Positions 48,923-57,058 of a stretch of 64,000 nt of DNA are shown here, one piece after another. Under the pieces are notes generated by a model. It did not search any database, was not told the DNA's origin, and saw only the letters and a program-made list of their open reading frames with translations. The DNA comes from Methylobacillus caricis. GTDB lineage: Bacteria > Pseudomonadota > Gammaproteobacteria > Burkholderiales > Methylophilaceae. The stretch is from NCBI RefSeq assembly GCF_020532705.1, contig NZ_JAJAVD010000001.1, forward strand, positions 1,116,001-1,180,000. Direction: 5' to 3'. A program made the translations under genes and the position numbers. Within the stretch, counting starts at the first letter, position 1. Every line of letters starts with the position of its first letter.

Positions 48923-49162
48923 ATGAAAGTGGATATTTATAAAAGTGCTACCAGCAGCAATAAATACATCTCGGTCCAGGCTGGATCGGATATTTCCAAG
49001 CTTGATGTGCCTGACCCTGATTATGCCAAGTTGATCCGGCAGACGTCAGATGTGGATGTGACTGGTGAAGTTCATCAACCGGGTTACGATTCCAGCCTGA
49101 TTATCAAGGATATCAAGCAACACGGATATCACCTGCACCATGTGAAGCGAGTGTTCAGTTAG
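48923..49162 (+). CDS. Small conserved-looking protein of unknown function
   Basis: A 79-residue hydrophilic protein with no signal peptide or membrane segment. It begins MKVDIYKSATSSNKYISVQAG and ends in IKQHGYHLHHVKRVF. The opening (MKVDIY) recalls small DUF6139-like proteins of Burkholderiales, but I am not certain of the family. A ggag ribosome site lies 8 bp before this ATG, so it is preferred over the ATG 12 bp upstream. It is a single gene that ends in an intrinsic terminator. Confidence 0.6.
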   Translation: MKVDIYKSATSSNKYISVQAGSDISKLDVPDPDYAKLIRQTSDVDVTGEVHQPGYDSSLIIKDIKQHGYHLHHVKRVFS

Positions 49163-49165
49163 TAA

Positions 49166-49191
49166 AAGAGCGGCTGTGGCCGCTCTTGTTT
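49166..49191. terminator. Intrinsic terminator between the small gene and ribA
   Basis: AAGAGCGGC-tgtg-GCCGCTCTT, then gttt, 3 bp after the stop of the small plus-strand gene. The convergent ribA gene ends 13 bp further on, and the A-rich left flank could let it work both ways. Confidence 0.75.
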
Positions 49192-49203
49192 GATAGTTTG
49201 AAG

Positions 49204-49830
49204 TTATAGCTCCCCGAAATCCGGACCTGGTTCGGTATGGGCGAAAAAATGCCCAAGCTTGTCACGCTTGGTCAATATGTATTGCAGGTTGTCCTGGTTG
49301 GGCTGGATCACCAGGGGTATGCGTTCATTGACCTGCAATCCGGCCTGTTGCAAGCTGGTGACCTTTTCCGGGTTGTTGGTCAGCAAGCGTAAAGAATTAA
49401 CGCCCAGATCGCGCAATATATTGGCGGCAGCATCATAGCTGCGTTGATCTATAGGCAGGCCAAGATGCAGATTGGCATCTACCGTGTCCAGTCCCTGGTC
49501 CTGCAATGCATAGGCATGTATCTTGTTTGCCAGGCCGATACCGCGCCCTTCATGCCCCTTGAGATATAGCAGCACACCCTGCCCAACCTCGGCAATCATG
49601 CTTTGGGCCAATGCCAGCTGCTCTCCGCAATCGCAGCGGTTGGATGAAAAGATGTCGCCTGTCAGGCATTCCGAGTGTACGCGAACCATGACGTTTTCAT
49701 TGGCAAGTACATGCCCTGCCACCAAGGCAACATGCTCTTGGCCGCTTTGCTGATCCTGATATACATGGATGATGAATTGACCGTATTTCGTGGGCAGTGT
49801 AGAGGAGGATATTCTGCTGATCGTGCTCAT
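49204..49830 (-). CDS. ribA: GTP cyclohydrolase II
   Basis: The first step of riboflavin synthesis, opening GTP to the diaminopyrimidine and formate. The three zinc cysteines are in SECLTGDIFSSNRCDCGEQ (about residues 53-71). LKGHEGRGIGLANKIHAY and LLTNNPEKV carry the GTP-binding and catalytic residues. The length of 208 is that of a stand-alone RibA, with no fused RibB domain. Flavin supply is useful next to the many FMNH2-dependent enzymes encoded downstream, but no regulatory link is seen. Confidence 0.95.
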   Translation of the reverse strand: MSTISRISSSTLPTKYGQFIIHVYQDQQSGQEHVALVAGHVLANENVMVRVHSECLTGDIFSSNRCDCGEQLALAQSMIAEVGQGVLLYLKGHEGRGIGLANKIHAYALQDQGLDTVDANLHLGLPIDQRSYDAAANILRDLGVNSLRLLTNNPEKVTSLQQAGLQVNERIPLVIQPNQDNLQYILTKRDKLGHFFAHTEPGPDFGEL

Positions 49831-49876
49831 ATTAGGGTGCTACAGATATTCTGAAATGCTGGCGCCTAGCGCAAAG

Positions 49877-49900
49877 AGGCAGATTAAATTAAATCTGCCT
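49877..49900 (-). terminator. Hairpin after the sigma-54 activator gene
   Basis: AGGCAGATT-aaatta-AATCTGCCT lies 12 bp after the activator stop on the minus strand. Only a short T tract follows (gcctctttgcgc), so it is a weak terminator or 3' stabiliser between this gene and ribA. Confidence 0.5.
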
Positions 49901-49911
49901 GCTACGCCAGC

Positions 49912-51036
49912 TTATTTCAATGCTGTGATGGCGCCCATCTTGATCAGGCGCGCACGTACGATATTGCGGCTGACGCCAAGCAGGCGGGCGGTTTGCACCT
50001 GGTTATTGTGGCAATAGTGATAAGCAGTGCGCACCACCGTGTCTTCTATATGATCATAAAGCCCTTCCTGGCCAGCCTCAAACAACAAATGCAGCGCCTG
50101 TTGCAGCGGGTCGCCAAAACTATTGCCTGCATGGTCATCCGGACGTTGCCTGTGTAGCTGAATCGAGGAAAGCTGCAGGTCTTCGCTGCGCAATATATTG
50201 CCTTTGCATATCAATAGGGCGTGATGAATGGCATTTTCCAGTTCACGGATATTGCCTGGCCATGGATGGGACAGCAATTTGCGCCTGGCATCTTCATCGA
50301 TTTGAACCCCGGAGTAGCCCAGCCGCCTGCGATACTCACCCACGAAATATTCTGCCAGCGGCAGGATGTCCCCTGGGCGGTCGCGCAAGGTGGGCAGCTC
50401 CAGATGCGCTACCCTCAAGCGATAAAACAGGTCCTCACGGAAATGTCCTGCCAGCACAGCCTCCTCGAGACGCACGTTGGTGGCTGCCACCAGCCTGACA
50501 TCAATCGCGGTGGGCTTGCGTGCCCCAAGCCTGACAACCTCACGTTCCTGAAGCACGCGCAGTAACTTGACCTGAATGCTTAACGGCAAGTCCCCGATTT
50601 CATCCAGGAAGATGGTGCCGCCATTGGCCGCTTCAAACCATCCTGTCTTGGCGGAAAAAGCGCCGGTGAATGCGCCTTTCTCATGGCCGAACAGCTCGCT
50701 TTCCACCAGTGTTTCAGAAAAAGCGCCGCAATTGACCGCAACAAATGGCCGGTCTTTGCGTTGGCTGAGGTCATGCACATGACGTGCAATGAGTTCCTTG
50801 CCAGTGCCGGTTTCACCAATGATGAGTACGTTGGCATCGCTAGGCGCAATTTTCTGGATGCGCGCAAGCAATGCCAGGGATTTAGGGTCCTCAAACACTT
50901 GGGCTGTCGCCCTGATTGAGGTAGTGAGGGCTTGAGAGTTAGGTAGTGTCAACAGATTCATTTCTTCCTCTTTCGAGTAAATGCTCTCATATTCGTGGCG
51001 AACTATTCCCATGTAATCGTTATCCAATATGTTCAT
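49912..51036 (-). CDS. Sigma-54-dependent activator (SfnR-like)
   Basis: A 374-residue enhancer-binding protein. It has no receiver or other known sensor domain: about 55 N-terminal residues precede the AAA+ core. Walker A is GETGTGKE (about residues 75-82), and the sigma-54 contact loop GAFTGA is intact in [19 protein letters not shown] (about 120). Walker B is [13 protein letters not shown], and the C-terminus has a Fis-type helix-turn-helix ([22 protein letters not shown]). I chose the ATG at 51036, which overlaps the stop of the dehydrogenase gene (ATGA). SfnR of Pseudomonas has the same layout and turns on dimethylsulfone use. It is probably produced by its own target operon. Confidence 0.88.
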   Translation of the reverse strand: MNILDNDYMGIVRHEYESIYSKEEEMNLLTLPNSQALTTSIRATAQVFEDPKSLALLARIQKIAPSDANVLIIGETGTGKELIARHVHDLSQRKDRPFVAVNCGAFSETLVESELFGHEKGAFTGAFSAKTGWFEAANGGTIFLDEIGDLPLSIQVKLLRVLQEREVVRLGARKPTAIDVRLVAATNVRLEEAVLAGHFREDLFYRLRVAHLELPTLRDRPGDILPLAEYFVGEYRRRLGYSGVQIDEDARRKLLSHPWPGNIRELENAIHHALLICKGNILRSEDLQLSSIQLHRQRPDDHAGNSFGDPLQQALHLLFEAGQEGLYDHIEDTVVRTAYHYCHNNQVQTARLLGVSRNIVRARLIKMGAITALK

Positions 51037-52244
51037 GAGTAAAATGTTGGCGTGGGGTACTGTTGTTTCAGTGCCCACTCGCCAAGCTCCTTTATCTTGT
51101 AATCCACTGGATCATGCAGCGTATGCGTACGCAAATTGCGCCAGTGCCTGTCCAGGCGCAATCCTGCATGGGTAGCCCGTGAACCTGTGACTTCAAACAT
51201 GCGGCTGGTGATATCCAGGCCTATCCTGGTTGCCAGGATTTTGGCTGAAGTGATGCTGATAGCCACTTGGCCGCGCTCTTCTTCAGTCAGCTGGTTTTGC
51301 TTGTTCCATGCTGCATCAAATTTTGCTGCCGCCATGTCAGTCAGCGCCCGCGCGCTTTCCAGGCTGACCCAGAATTCGCCATAGTGGGCGAGTATGTAGG
51401 GGTCTTCATCTGTTTGCCTGCTTCCCGATCTGTGCCAGGGCCGGGCTTCATTCAATGTATAGTGCCGGGCATCTTCAAAGGCACCTTCCGCAATGCCCAG
51501 GTAGATATTGGTCAGTATCAGCTGTGCCAGCAGGGGCCTTAAACAGGAAAATGGCGTACTCAATGGCCCCGGCTCGGAGAGTATGTCATTGTCCTCCACC
51601 CGCACTTTTTCAAAATTGACGCTTCCGCTATCGGTCTGACGCTGGCCGATATTATCCCAATCCTGTAATACCGTAATTCCTGTCCGCCCTGTTGGAACAG
51701 CTGCAACAACCAGCTCATGGTTGCCTTCTTGCCGGTAGGCAGAGACAATCAGCATCTCGGAATCGGTAGCGCCTGAGCAGAAGCTCTTCTTGCCGGAAAA
51801 CTCTTGCCAATGCCCAACCTGGCGGCTGATAGTCCTTTCATCCAGGGGATTTAGCGCATTGCCCCAAAACCAGTTGAGGCGTGCCGTGTGTTCAAACCAT
51901 GGGCGCCATTGATCTGGCCTGGCAAACAAGCGCACGGTTGCCAGCATCAGATGGTGAAAGGCAAATACATGGGCAATCGAGCTATCGACCTTCGACAGCT
52001 CCCTCACTACCAGTAACGTTTCCTGCCAATTGGCACCCAGTCCGCCTTGTTCCCTGGGAATGGATAGTGCCAATAGACCGCTGGCACGCAGTGCATCCCG
52101 CTCCAGCTTTGGCGTTCCTCCTGTCAAGTCACGCTCTGCTGCTGTAGCAGCAAATTCAGTTGCCAGCCTCCGGGCCGTTTCTTGTGGCGTTGTGTCATCG
52201 GCCGCAATGTAGCTCTCCTGCAGCACTGGTATCGTAATAGCCAA
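51033..52244 (-). CDS. Acyl-CoA-dehydrogenase-fold flavin monooxygenase (DszC/SfnC-like)
   Basis: A 403-residue member of the DszC group: acyl-CoA dehydrogenase fold, but used as FMNH2-dependent monooxygenases on sulfur compounds. SVLA-like motifs are [26 protein letters not shown] (about 126-137), [14 protein letters not shown] and the C-terminal [20 protein letters not shown]. The start is TTG with an AAGGA site 9 bp upstream. A sigma-54 promoter at 52280-52295 lies just upstream. The paralogue at 53833-55053 is clearly related ([27 protein letters not shown]). Its substrate is not known; sulfones or sulfonates are likely from the context. Confidence 0.85.
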   Translation of the reverse strand: MAITIPVLQESYIAADDTTPQETARRLATEFAATAAERDLTGGTPKLERDALRASGLLALSIPREQGGLGANWQETLLVVRELSKVDSSIAHVFAFHHLMLATVRLFARPDQWRPWFEHTARLNWFWGNALNPLDERTISRQVGHWQEFSGKKSFCSGATDSEMLIVSAYRQEGNHELVVAAVPTGRTGITVLQDWDNIGQRQTDSGSVNFEKVRVEDNDILSEPGPLSTPFSCLRPLLAQLILTNIYLGIAEGAFEDARHYTLNEARPWHRSGSRQTDEDPYILAHYGEFWVSLESARALTDMAAAKFDAAWNKQNQLTEEERGQVAISITSAKILATRIGLDITSRMFEVTGSRATHAGLRLDRHWRNLRTHTLHDPVDYKIKELGEWALKQQYPTPTFYS

Positions 52245-52279
52245 AAGTTATATTCCTTGCTTGTTTATATAAGATACAT

Positions 52280-52295
52280 AGCAGGGATCGTGCCA
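52280..52295 (-). promoter_or_regulatory. Sigma-54 promoter of the DszC-like gene and activator
   Basis: On the minus strand TGGCACGATCCCTGCT, with GG-N10-GC spacing and five to six matches to TGGCAC at -24. Transcription should start near 52269, about 25 nt before the TTG start. The same transcript would carry the activator gene. Confidence 0.85.
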
Positions 52296-52471
52296 ATCGG
52301 ATTGAGGGATACAGTCAATAAAGCTAATTTGCGAATCTTGCCGTAGTGAGTTTTTCTATGAAGCCCGCCGAGGCAGGATTTTGGGGAGGTTAGGGACGAA
52401 ATATATCCAAGGGAGATTCAGTAAAGCCTGCCATAAAAATCAGCTCATTTGATTTCATGACAGATATTTAC

Positions 52472-52487
52472 TGCTTCCATGGAAGCA
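52472..52487. promoter_or_regulatory. Activator-binding palindrome 1 (TGCT-N8-AGCA)
   Basis: TGCTTCCATGGAAGCA, a perfect 16-bp palindrome. Its centre is about 115 bp upstream of the ssuD start point and about 210 bp upstream of the divergent one. It is 30 bp (about three helix turns) from palindrome 2. I read it as an upstream activator site for the SfnR-like protein. Confidence 0.7.
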
Positions 52488-52501
52488 AAGCAGCACGTCA
52501 A

Positions 52502-52517
52502 TGCTTGTATACCAGCA
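52502..52517. promoter_or_regulatory. Activator-binding palindrome 2 (TGCT-N8-AGCA)
   Basis: TGCTTGTATACCAGCA, the same half-sites at the same spacing, with one mismatch pair in the centre. Its centre lies about 85 bp upstream of the predicted ssuD start point. Confidence 0.65.
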
Positions 52518-52568
52518 GAATATAAATACAGGTTTTCTAAAAACAATAGAAATCATGCGGTTATATAA

Positions 52569-52584
52569 TGGCATGCTCTTTGCT
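52569..52584 (+). promoter_or_regulatory. Sigma-54 promoter of ssuD
   Basis: TGGCATGCTCTTTGCT with exact GG-N10-GC spacing. The start point should be near 52595, giving a leader of about 30 nt. It faces away from the 52280-52295 promoter; the two share the 381-bp gap. Confidence 0.85.
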
Positions 52585-52625
52585 GAAAGGATCGGTGGAT
52601 AAGAAAACTTAAGCATAAGGAAAGT

Positions 52626-53792
52626 ATGATGGAGATATTCTGGTTTTTACCTACCCATGGAGATAGTCGCTACCTGGGTACCAGTCATGGCGGCAGGGCA
52701 GTGACGCATCATTACCTGAAACAGATTGCGCAGGCAGCAGATCAACTGGGATTCAAGGGAGTGCTGATCCCGACTGGCCGCTCATGCGAAGACTCCTGGG
52801 TAGTCGCTTCATCCCTGATCAACTTCACTGAGAGATTGAAATTTCTTGTTGCCATCAGGCCCGGTATTATTTCCCCTACAGTTTCAGCACGCATGGCCGC
52901 CACACTGGATCGTATTTCCGATGGCCGCCTGCTGATCAATGTGGTCAGTGGCGGAGACCCTGATGAGCAGCATGGGGATGGCAATTTCCTCAGCCATGGT
53001 GAGCGCTATGCAGAGGCTGATGAGTTCCTGAAAGTCTGGCGCGGTGTTGCTGCTGGAGAAGCAGTCGATTTTGAAGGGCAATATATAAAAGTCAGGAATG
53101 CCAAGACCATGTATCCGCCCGTGCAGAAGCCTTATCCCCCCCTGTTTTTTGGAGGATCATCCGAAGCAGCTGTGGAGCTGGCTGCCCAGCAGATCGACGT
53201 TTACCTGACCTGGGGCGAGCCGATGGATGCTGTGGCTGAAAAGATTGCCGTAGTGCGCGAGCGTGCAAAGGCTTATGGGCGTGAAGTGAAGTTCGGTATA
53301 CGGATGCACGTGATTGTGCGTGAAACCAGTGAGCAGGCATGGCAGGCGGCAGATGAGCTGATCTCCCATGTGACAGATGAAACCATCGCCTCTGCTCAGA
53401 AGGCATTCTCCCGGTTTGATTCTGAAGGGCAGCGCCGCATGTCAGCACTGCACGGCGGCAGGCGCGACCAGCTGGAAGTGGCCCCCAATCTGTGGGCGGG
53501 AGTCGGCTTGGTACGCGGCGGTGCAGGCACTGCGCTGGTAGGTAATCCTGAGGAAGTAGCAGAACGCATCAAGGAGTATGCAGCGCTGGGAATTGAGTAT
53601 TTTATTTTCTCAGGATATCCCCATCTGGAAGAGTCGTATCGCGTGGCAGAGTTGTTGTTTCCCTTGCTGCCGATTGAACTTCAACCTGGAACCTCTGCAG
53701 TAAAGCCCAATCTCACCGGGCCTTTCGGGGAAATGGTGGCCAATGATATCGTGCCACCGCCTTCAGTGAGCAAACTAGCTGTCGTCAAGTAA
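52626..53792 (+). CDS. ssuD: FMNH2-dependent alkanesulfonate monooxygenase
   Basis: Splits C1-and-longer alkanesulfonates into aldehyde and sulfite. The 388-residue chain follows Escherichia coli SsuD along its whole length: [17 protein letters not shown] at the start, [14 protein letters not shown] with the conserved cysteine (about residue 54), the [17 protein letters not shown] stretch, and [12 protein letters not shown] with the arginine and histidine of the active site (about 224-226). [19 protein letters not shown] and [17 protein letters not shown] follow. The ribosome site is aagg. There are two ATGs in a row; the first is used here. No ssuABC transporter genes are next to it, which is unusual. 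Confidence 0.93.
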   Translation: MMEIFWFLPTHGDSRYLGTSHGGRAVTHHYLKQIAQAADQLGFKGVLIPTGRSCEDSWVVASSLINFTERLKFLVAIRPGIISPTVSARMAATLDRISDGRLLINVVSGGDPDEQHGDGNFLSHGERYAEADEFLKVWRGVAAGEAVDFEGQYIKVRNAKTMYPPVQKPYPPLFFGGSSEAAVELAAQQIDVYLTWGEPMDAVAEKIAVVRERAKAYGREVKFGIRMHVIVRETSEQAWQAADELISHVTDETIASAQKAFSRFDSEGQRRMSALHGGRRDQLEVAPNLWAGVGLVRGGAGTALVGNPEEVAERIKEYAALGIEYFIFSGYPHLEESYRVAELLFPLLPIELQPGTSAVKPNLTGPFGEMVANDIVPPPSVSKLAVVK

Positions 53793-53832
53793 CTGATTCA
53801 GCGTTCATCATTTAAAACACGAGGTAATTCAA

Positions 53833-55053
53833 TTGAGCGAAGCAGGGCTATTAAGACAGGTACCCAACCATGAGCAGGCAAAGGCATTGGATGTCCTGAC
53901 GCCCAAGGAACGGGCAAGCAGATTGGCTACAGAGTTTGCCAAAACTGCCGTCGAACGTGACCAGGCGGGCGGAACTCCCAAGGCAGAACGGAATGCTATC
54001 CGGGAAAGCGGATTGCTTTCCCTGATGATTCCCCAGTCATTAGGTGGTCTGGGGCAGGGCTGGCAGCCAACACTCGAGATAGTGCGTGAATTTGCACGTG
54101 TGGATAGCTCAATAGCGCAGGTATTCGGCTTTCAACACCTGATGCTGGCCACTGTGCGCCTGTTCGGCACCGAGGCCCAGTGGAAGCCTTGGTTTCGCCA
54201 GACAGCGGTCAACAACTGGTTCTGGGGTAATGCGCTTAACCCGCTGGATTTGCGTACTAGCAGCAGTATTGAGGATGGCGCACGTGAGTTTCATGGCAAG
54301 AAGAGCTTCTGCTCTGGCGCCACCGATTCCGATATGCTGATTGCCTCGGCCCTGGATGCCGAAACAGGCAAGCTCCTGATAGCGGCCATTCCGACTGCTC
54401 GTAAAGGCATTACATTGCATCATGATTGGGACAACATCGGTCAACGCCAGACCGATAGCGGCAGCGCTGATTTTGAGCATGTTCGCGTGGAGGCGGATGA
54501 GCTGTTGCTTGACCCAGGTCCTTTGAGTACGCCTTTTGCATGCCTGAGACCGTTGATTGCACAGTTGATTTTCTCGAACATTTACCTCGGCATTGCCCAA
54601 GGTGCGTTGGCTGAGGCCAGGCAATACACGCTCAGGCAATCACGTGTCTGGTCTGGATCCCTCGCCAGCGATATCCAGGCAGAGCCATATACCTTGCTGC
54701 ATTATGGCGAGTTCTGGGTGGGGCTTGAAGGTGCCAGGTTGTTGACTAACCATGCCGCAGAGCTGCTGGATGCAGCATGGAATAAAGCCGAGTCCCTTAC
54801 GCTGGAGGAACGGGGGGAGCTGGCGATTGCAGTGACTGCCGCCAAAGTGGCAACTACGAAGGCAGGACTTGATATTACCCACCGCATGTTTGAGGTAACA
54901 GGTGCGCGTGCGACGACTGCGGCCCTTCGCCTTGACCGCTTCTGGCGGAATTTGCGGGTTTATACCCTGCACGACCCTGTGGATTTCAAGCTGAAGGAGC
55001 TGGGAGATTGGGCACTTAACCAGCAATATCCGACACCTTCGTTTTATTCGTAA
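53833..55053 (+). CDS. Acyl-CoA-dehydrogenase-fold flavin monooxygenase (DszC-like), second copy
   Basis: A 406-residue paralogue of the protein at 51033-52244. Shared motifs are [50 protein letters not shown] (about 132-143), [34 protein letters not shown], and the identical end [18 protein letters not shown]. The start is TTG with a gagg site 9 bp upstream. It is co-transcribed with ssuD (40-bp gap) from the sigma-54 promoter. Two diverged copies suggest different sulfur substrates. A very strong terminator follows. Confidence 0.85.
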   Translation: MSEAGLLRQVPNHEQAKALDVLTPKERASRLATEFAKTAVERDQAGGTPKAERNAIRESGLLSLMIPQSLGGLGQGWQPTLEIVREFARVDSSIAQVFGFQHLMLATVRLFGTEAQWKPWFRQTAVNNWFWGNALNPLDLRTSSSIEDGAREFHGKKSFCSGATDSDMLIASALDAETGKLLIAAIPTARKGITLHHDWDNIGQRQTDSGSADFEHVRVEADELLLDPGPLSTPFACLRPLIAQLIFSNIYLGIAQGALAEARQYTLRQSRVWSGSLASDIQAEPYTLLHYGEFWVGLEGARLLTNHAAELLDAAWNKAESLTLEERGELAIAVTAAKVATTKAGLDITHRMFEVTGARATTAALRLDRFWRNLRVYTLHDPVDFKLKELGDWALNQQYPTPSFYS

Positions 55054-55058
55054 TTACA

Positions 55059-55094
55059 GCAATAAAAAGCCCGGGAACCCGGGCTTTTTATTGC
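55059..55094. terminator. Very stable intrinsic terminator after the ssuD operon
   Basis: A perfect 17-bp inverted repeat (gcaataaaaagcccggg / cccgggctttttattgc) with a 2-base centre, 6 bp after the stop codon. Its symmetric A and T runs would stop transcription from both sides. Confidence 0.92.
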
Positions 55095-55162
55095 TCACAA
55101 GAAGGCTGGTTGGGCAGTTATGATGATCGCACTGCCTAATGTCTGTTCAGGGCAGTCAGGGT

Positions 55163-55315
55163 TCAATGACGGTCGAGGTTGTATTATTCCAAGGTCGAGC
55201 TGGTGCCGGAAAGCTCAAGCATTTTGTTGCTGGCGAGCAGGGCGATTTCGGTGGTTAACGTCTCTGCCACTGCAATAGAAGCTACAGCAAAACTGGCCTC
55301 ACCAGGATTGCTGGC
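55163..55315 (-). pseudogene. Decayed 3' fragment of an SfnB-like oxidoreductase gene
   Basis: On the minus strand about 50 codons match the C-terminal part of the SfnB-family protein encoded just upstream on the same strand (55417-56652). The segments NPGEASFAVASIAVAE, then ELSGTSSTL, align with NPDEETVAAASIAVAE and ELAGTRSTL, with a two-residue deletion between them. Reading on, the aligned QFNLDRHW is broken by two stops: a TAA in place of Gln (55184-55186) and a TGA in place of Trp (55163-55165). The 5' part and the final 20 or so residues are lost. Many substitutions show that it is an old relict, not a recent duplication. Confidence 0.75.
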
Positions 55316-55354
55316 TACAGTGCTGCTCTTGTCTTCAGCTTGGTATCTTGCCCA

Positions 55355-55383
55355 TAAAAAACGGCATCTGCAAAGATGCCGTT
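55355..55383 (-). terminator. Intrinsic terminator after the SfnB-family gene
   Basis: ACGGCATCT (55361-55369) pairs with AGATGCCGT (55374-55382). On the minus strand the stem is followed by a run of six T. It lies 35 bp after the gene's stop codon and before the pseudogene fragment. Confidence 0.85.
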
Positions 55384-55416
55384 CAGGATCAATCTGCATA
55401 TCTAAATGAAGATTGA

Positions 55417-56652
55417 TTAGATCCAAGGGTGGCGCGGAGGCTTGACGTTATTCAATGCATAATTGCCTACGGCATAGTATTTCCAGCGCACCGGGTCATG
55501 CAGCGTGTGGGTGCGGGCATTGCGCCAATGCCGGTCCAGGTTGAACTGGGCCAGCGTGGAGCGGGTACCAGCCAGCTCGAACAGCTTGCTTCCTGCATGC
55601 AAGGCGGTTTCCGTACTTAATGCCTTGGCTTCTGCGACTGCAATGGAAGCTGCTGCCACCGTTTCTTCATCAGGATTCTGCTGGGCGGCATCAATAAACT
55701 CTCCCGCCCGCTTGAGCAGGGCATCCGTGGCATGCACGCGGATTTGGGTATCACCAATGTCCCTGATCGTCAGCGGATCCTCATAACCATGCTCGAGGTC
55801 AGTATCTATCCATGGGCGGGTGTGATTGCGCACAAAATGGATGGTGTCACGCAATGCTGCACGTGCAATGCCAGTATCCACGGCCGCCTGGATGATCTGA
55901 GCAATTGGGCCCATGGTGGTCGGTCGGTCAAATGCGAGGTGGTGCGGGAGCACATAGTCGGCAGGCACAAAAATCTCTTCCAGGATAGTCGTCCCACTGG
56001 CGGTGGTACGTTGGCCGAAACTGGACCAGTCATCAATGATGGTCAGCCCCTTGGCGCCTTTTTTCACAAACGCAACAACGGTCTCATCATGCTCGTTCTT
56101 GGCAACCACTGGCACCCAGTCTGCGAGCAATGCGCCGGATGAGTAGAATTTTTTCCCTGATAGCAGATAACCTCCATCCGTAGGTTTGAGGCGCGTCTGT
56201 ACGTCATTGACGCTTTTGGTGCCAATTTCCGAGAAGGCATTGCCGAAGCGCACACCTTGCAGCACTAGGTCAAAGAAAAACTTCTTCTGGAATTCACTGC
56301 CATCAAGGCGGATTCCTTCCACCATGTAAAGATGGTTTTGCGGGATCTGGCCTATGCTTGGGTCGGCCTCTGCGATGATCGCAATCACTTCCGCCAGGGT
56401 GGCGTTGGAAACAAAAGCCCCTCCGTATTCCCTAGGCACAGTAATGCCCCAGAGGCCGCTTTGTGAAAACAGATCCAGCTCGGCTCGCGGCAGGCGACGT
56501 TCCGCGTCGCGAACGGCTGCTTCCTTTGCTATTTCTGCAGCGATGCGCTTGGCCACTTCTATGGCTTCGGCATCATTCTTGATGATATGGGCTTTCGCTC
56601 TAGTAGTTTCTTTAATTTCTGCTTCTTCCAGCAGTACCGATGTATCAGTCAT
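55417..56652 (-). CDS. sfnB: SfnB-family sulfur acquisition oxidoreductase
   Basis: A 411-residue acyl-CoA-dehydrogenase-fold protein of the group linked to growth on dimethylsulfone in Pseudomonas. Motifs are GLWGITVPREYGGAFVSNATLAE (in two parts, about residues 70-92), GQIPQNHLYMVEGIRL, the GKKFYSSGALLADW stretch (about 172-185), GQRTTASGTT, and the C-terminal [20 protein letters not shown] ending PPRHPWI, which is typical of SfnB. It is less similar to the two DszC-like genes here. The ATG has a gaggg site. A sigma-54 promoter at 56715-56730 drives it alone, divergent from msuE. Confidence 0.85.
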   Translation of the reverse strand: MTDTSVLLEEAEIKETTRAKAHIIKNDAEAIEVAKRIAAEIAKEAAVRDAERRLPRAELDLFSQSGLWGITVPREYGGAFVSNATLAEVIAIIAEADPSIGQIPQNHLYMVEGIRLDGSEFQKKFFFDLVLQGVRFGNAFSEIGTKSVNDVQTRLKPTDGGYLLSGKKFYSSGALLADWVPVVAKNEHDETVVAFVKKGAKGLTIIDDWSSFGQRTTASGTTILEEIFVPADYVLPHHLAFDRPTTMGPIAQIIQAAVDTGIARAALRDTIHFVRNHTRPWIDTDLEHGYEDPLTIRDIGDTQIRVHATDALLKRAGEFIDAAQQNPDEETVAAASIAVAEAKALSTETALHAGSKLFELAGTRSTLAQFNLDRHWRNARTHTLHDPVRWKYYAVGNYALNNVKPPRHPWI

Positions 56653-56714
56653 GGATAACCCTCAAAAATGGTTAAGGCGATATACACGGAATGTGATTAT
56701 CTGGAATTTGCTTG

Positions 56715-56730
56715 TGCATTTAACGTGCCA
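56715..56730 (-). promoter_or_regulatory. Sigma-54 promoter of sfnB
   Basis: On the minus strand TGGCACGTTAAATGCA: a perfect -24 box (TGGCACG) and TGCA at -12 with GG-N10-GC spacing. The start near 56704 gives a leader of about 50 nt. Confidence 0.9.
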
Positions 56731-56814
56731 TCAATACATCAGTTTGATTATTAAAAAGATTATTTTTATTGGATATGGGAATGCATGGATGTAAACAGCA
56801 AGTTGCTGCATGGA

Positions 56815-56830
56815 TGCTGATTAATCAGCA
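56815..56830. promoter_or_regulatory. Activator-binding palindrome 3 (TGCT-N8-AGCA)
   Basis: TGCTGATTAATCAGCA, a perfect 16-bp palindrome. Its centre is about 118 bp upstream of the sfnB start point and about 181 bp upstream of the msuE one. Confidence 0.72.
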
Positions 56831-56876
56831 GGTCTGGACGGCGGGATGAACCACACTATTCAAACACTACAAATGC

Positions 56877-56892
56877 TGCTTCTTCATCAGCA
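56877..56892. promoter_or_regulatory. Activator-binding palindrome 4 (TGCT-N8-AGCA)
   Basis: TGCTTCTTCATCAGCA: outer half-sites conserved, centre degenerate. Its centre is about 119 bp upstream of the msuE start point and about 180 bp upstream of sfnB, the mirror image of palindrome 3. Confidence 0.68.
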
Positions 56893-56977
56893 GCTGTTCA
56901 GCATTCAGTATGAATATCAACATGCAGAAAAATGCATAGGATTAATTAACTTGTTGAATTTTATTGGATTTTAACAT

Positions 56978-56993
56978 TGGCATAGATGCTGCT
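56978..56993 (+). promoter_or_regulatory. Sigma-54 promoter of the msuE-sfnG-liv operon
   Basis: TGGCATAGATGCTGCT with GG-N10-GC spacing. The start near 57004 gives a leader of about 55 nt before msuE. Confidence 0.85.
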
Positions 56994-57058
56994 ATCTACT
57001 AATTGTTATTTGCAATGAATAGAAAATTGCAAAAGTGAATAAGCAGACTGGAGTCTCC

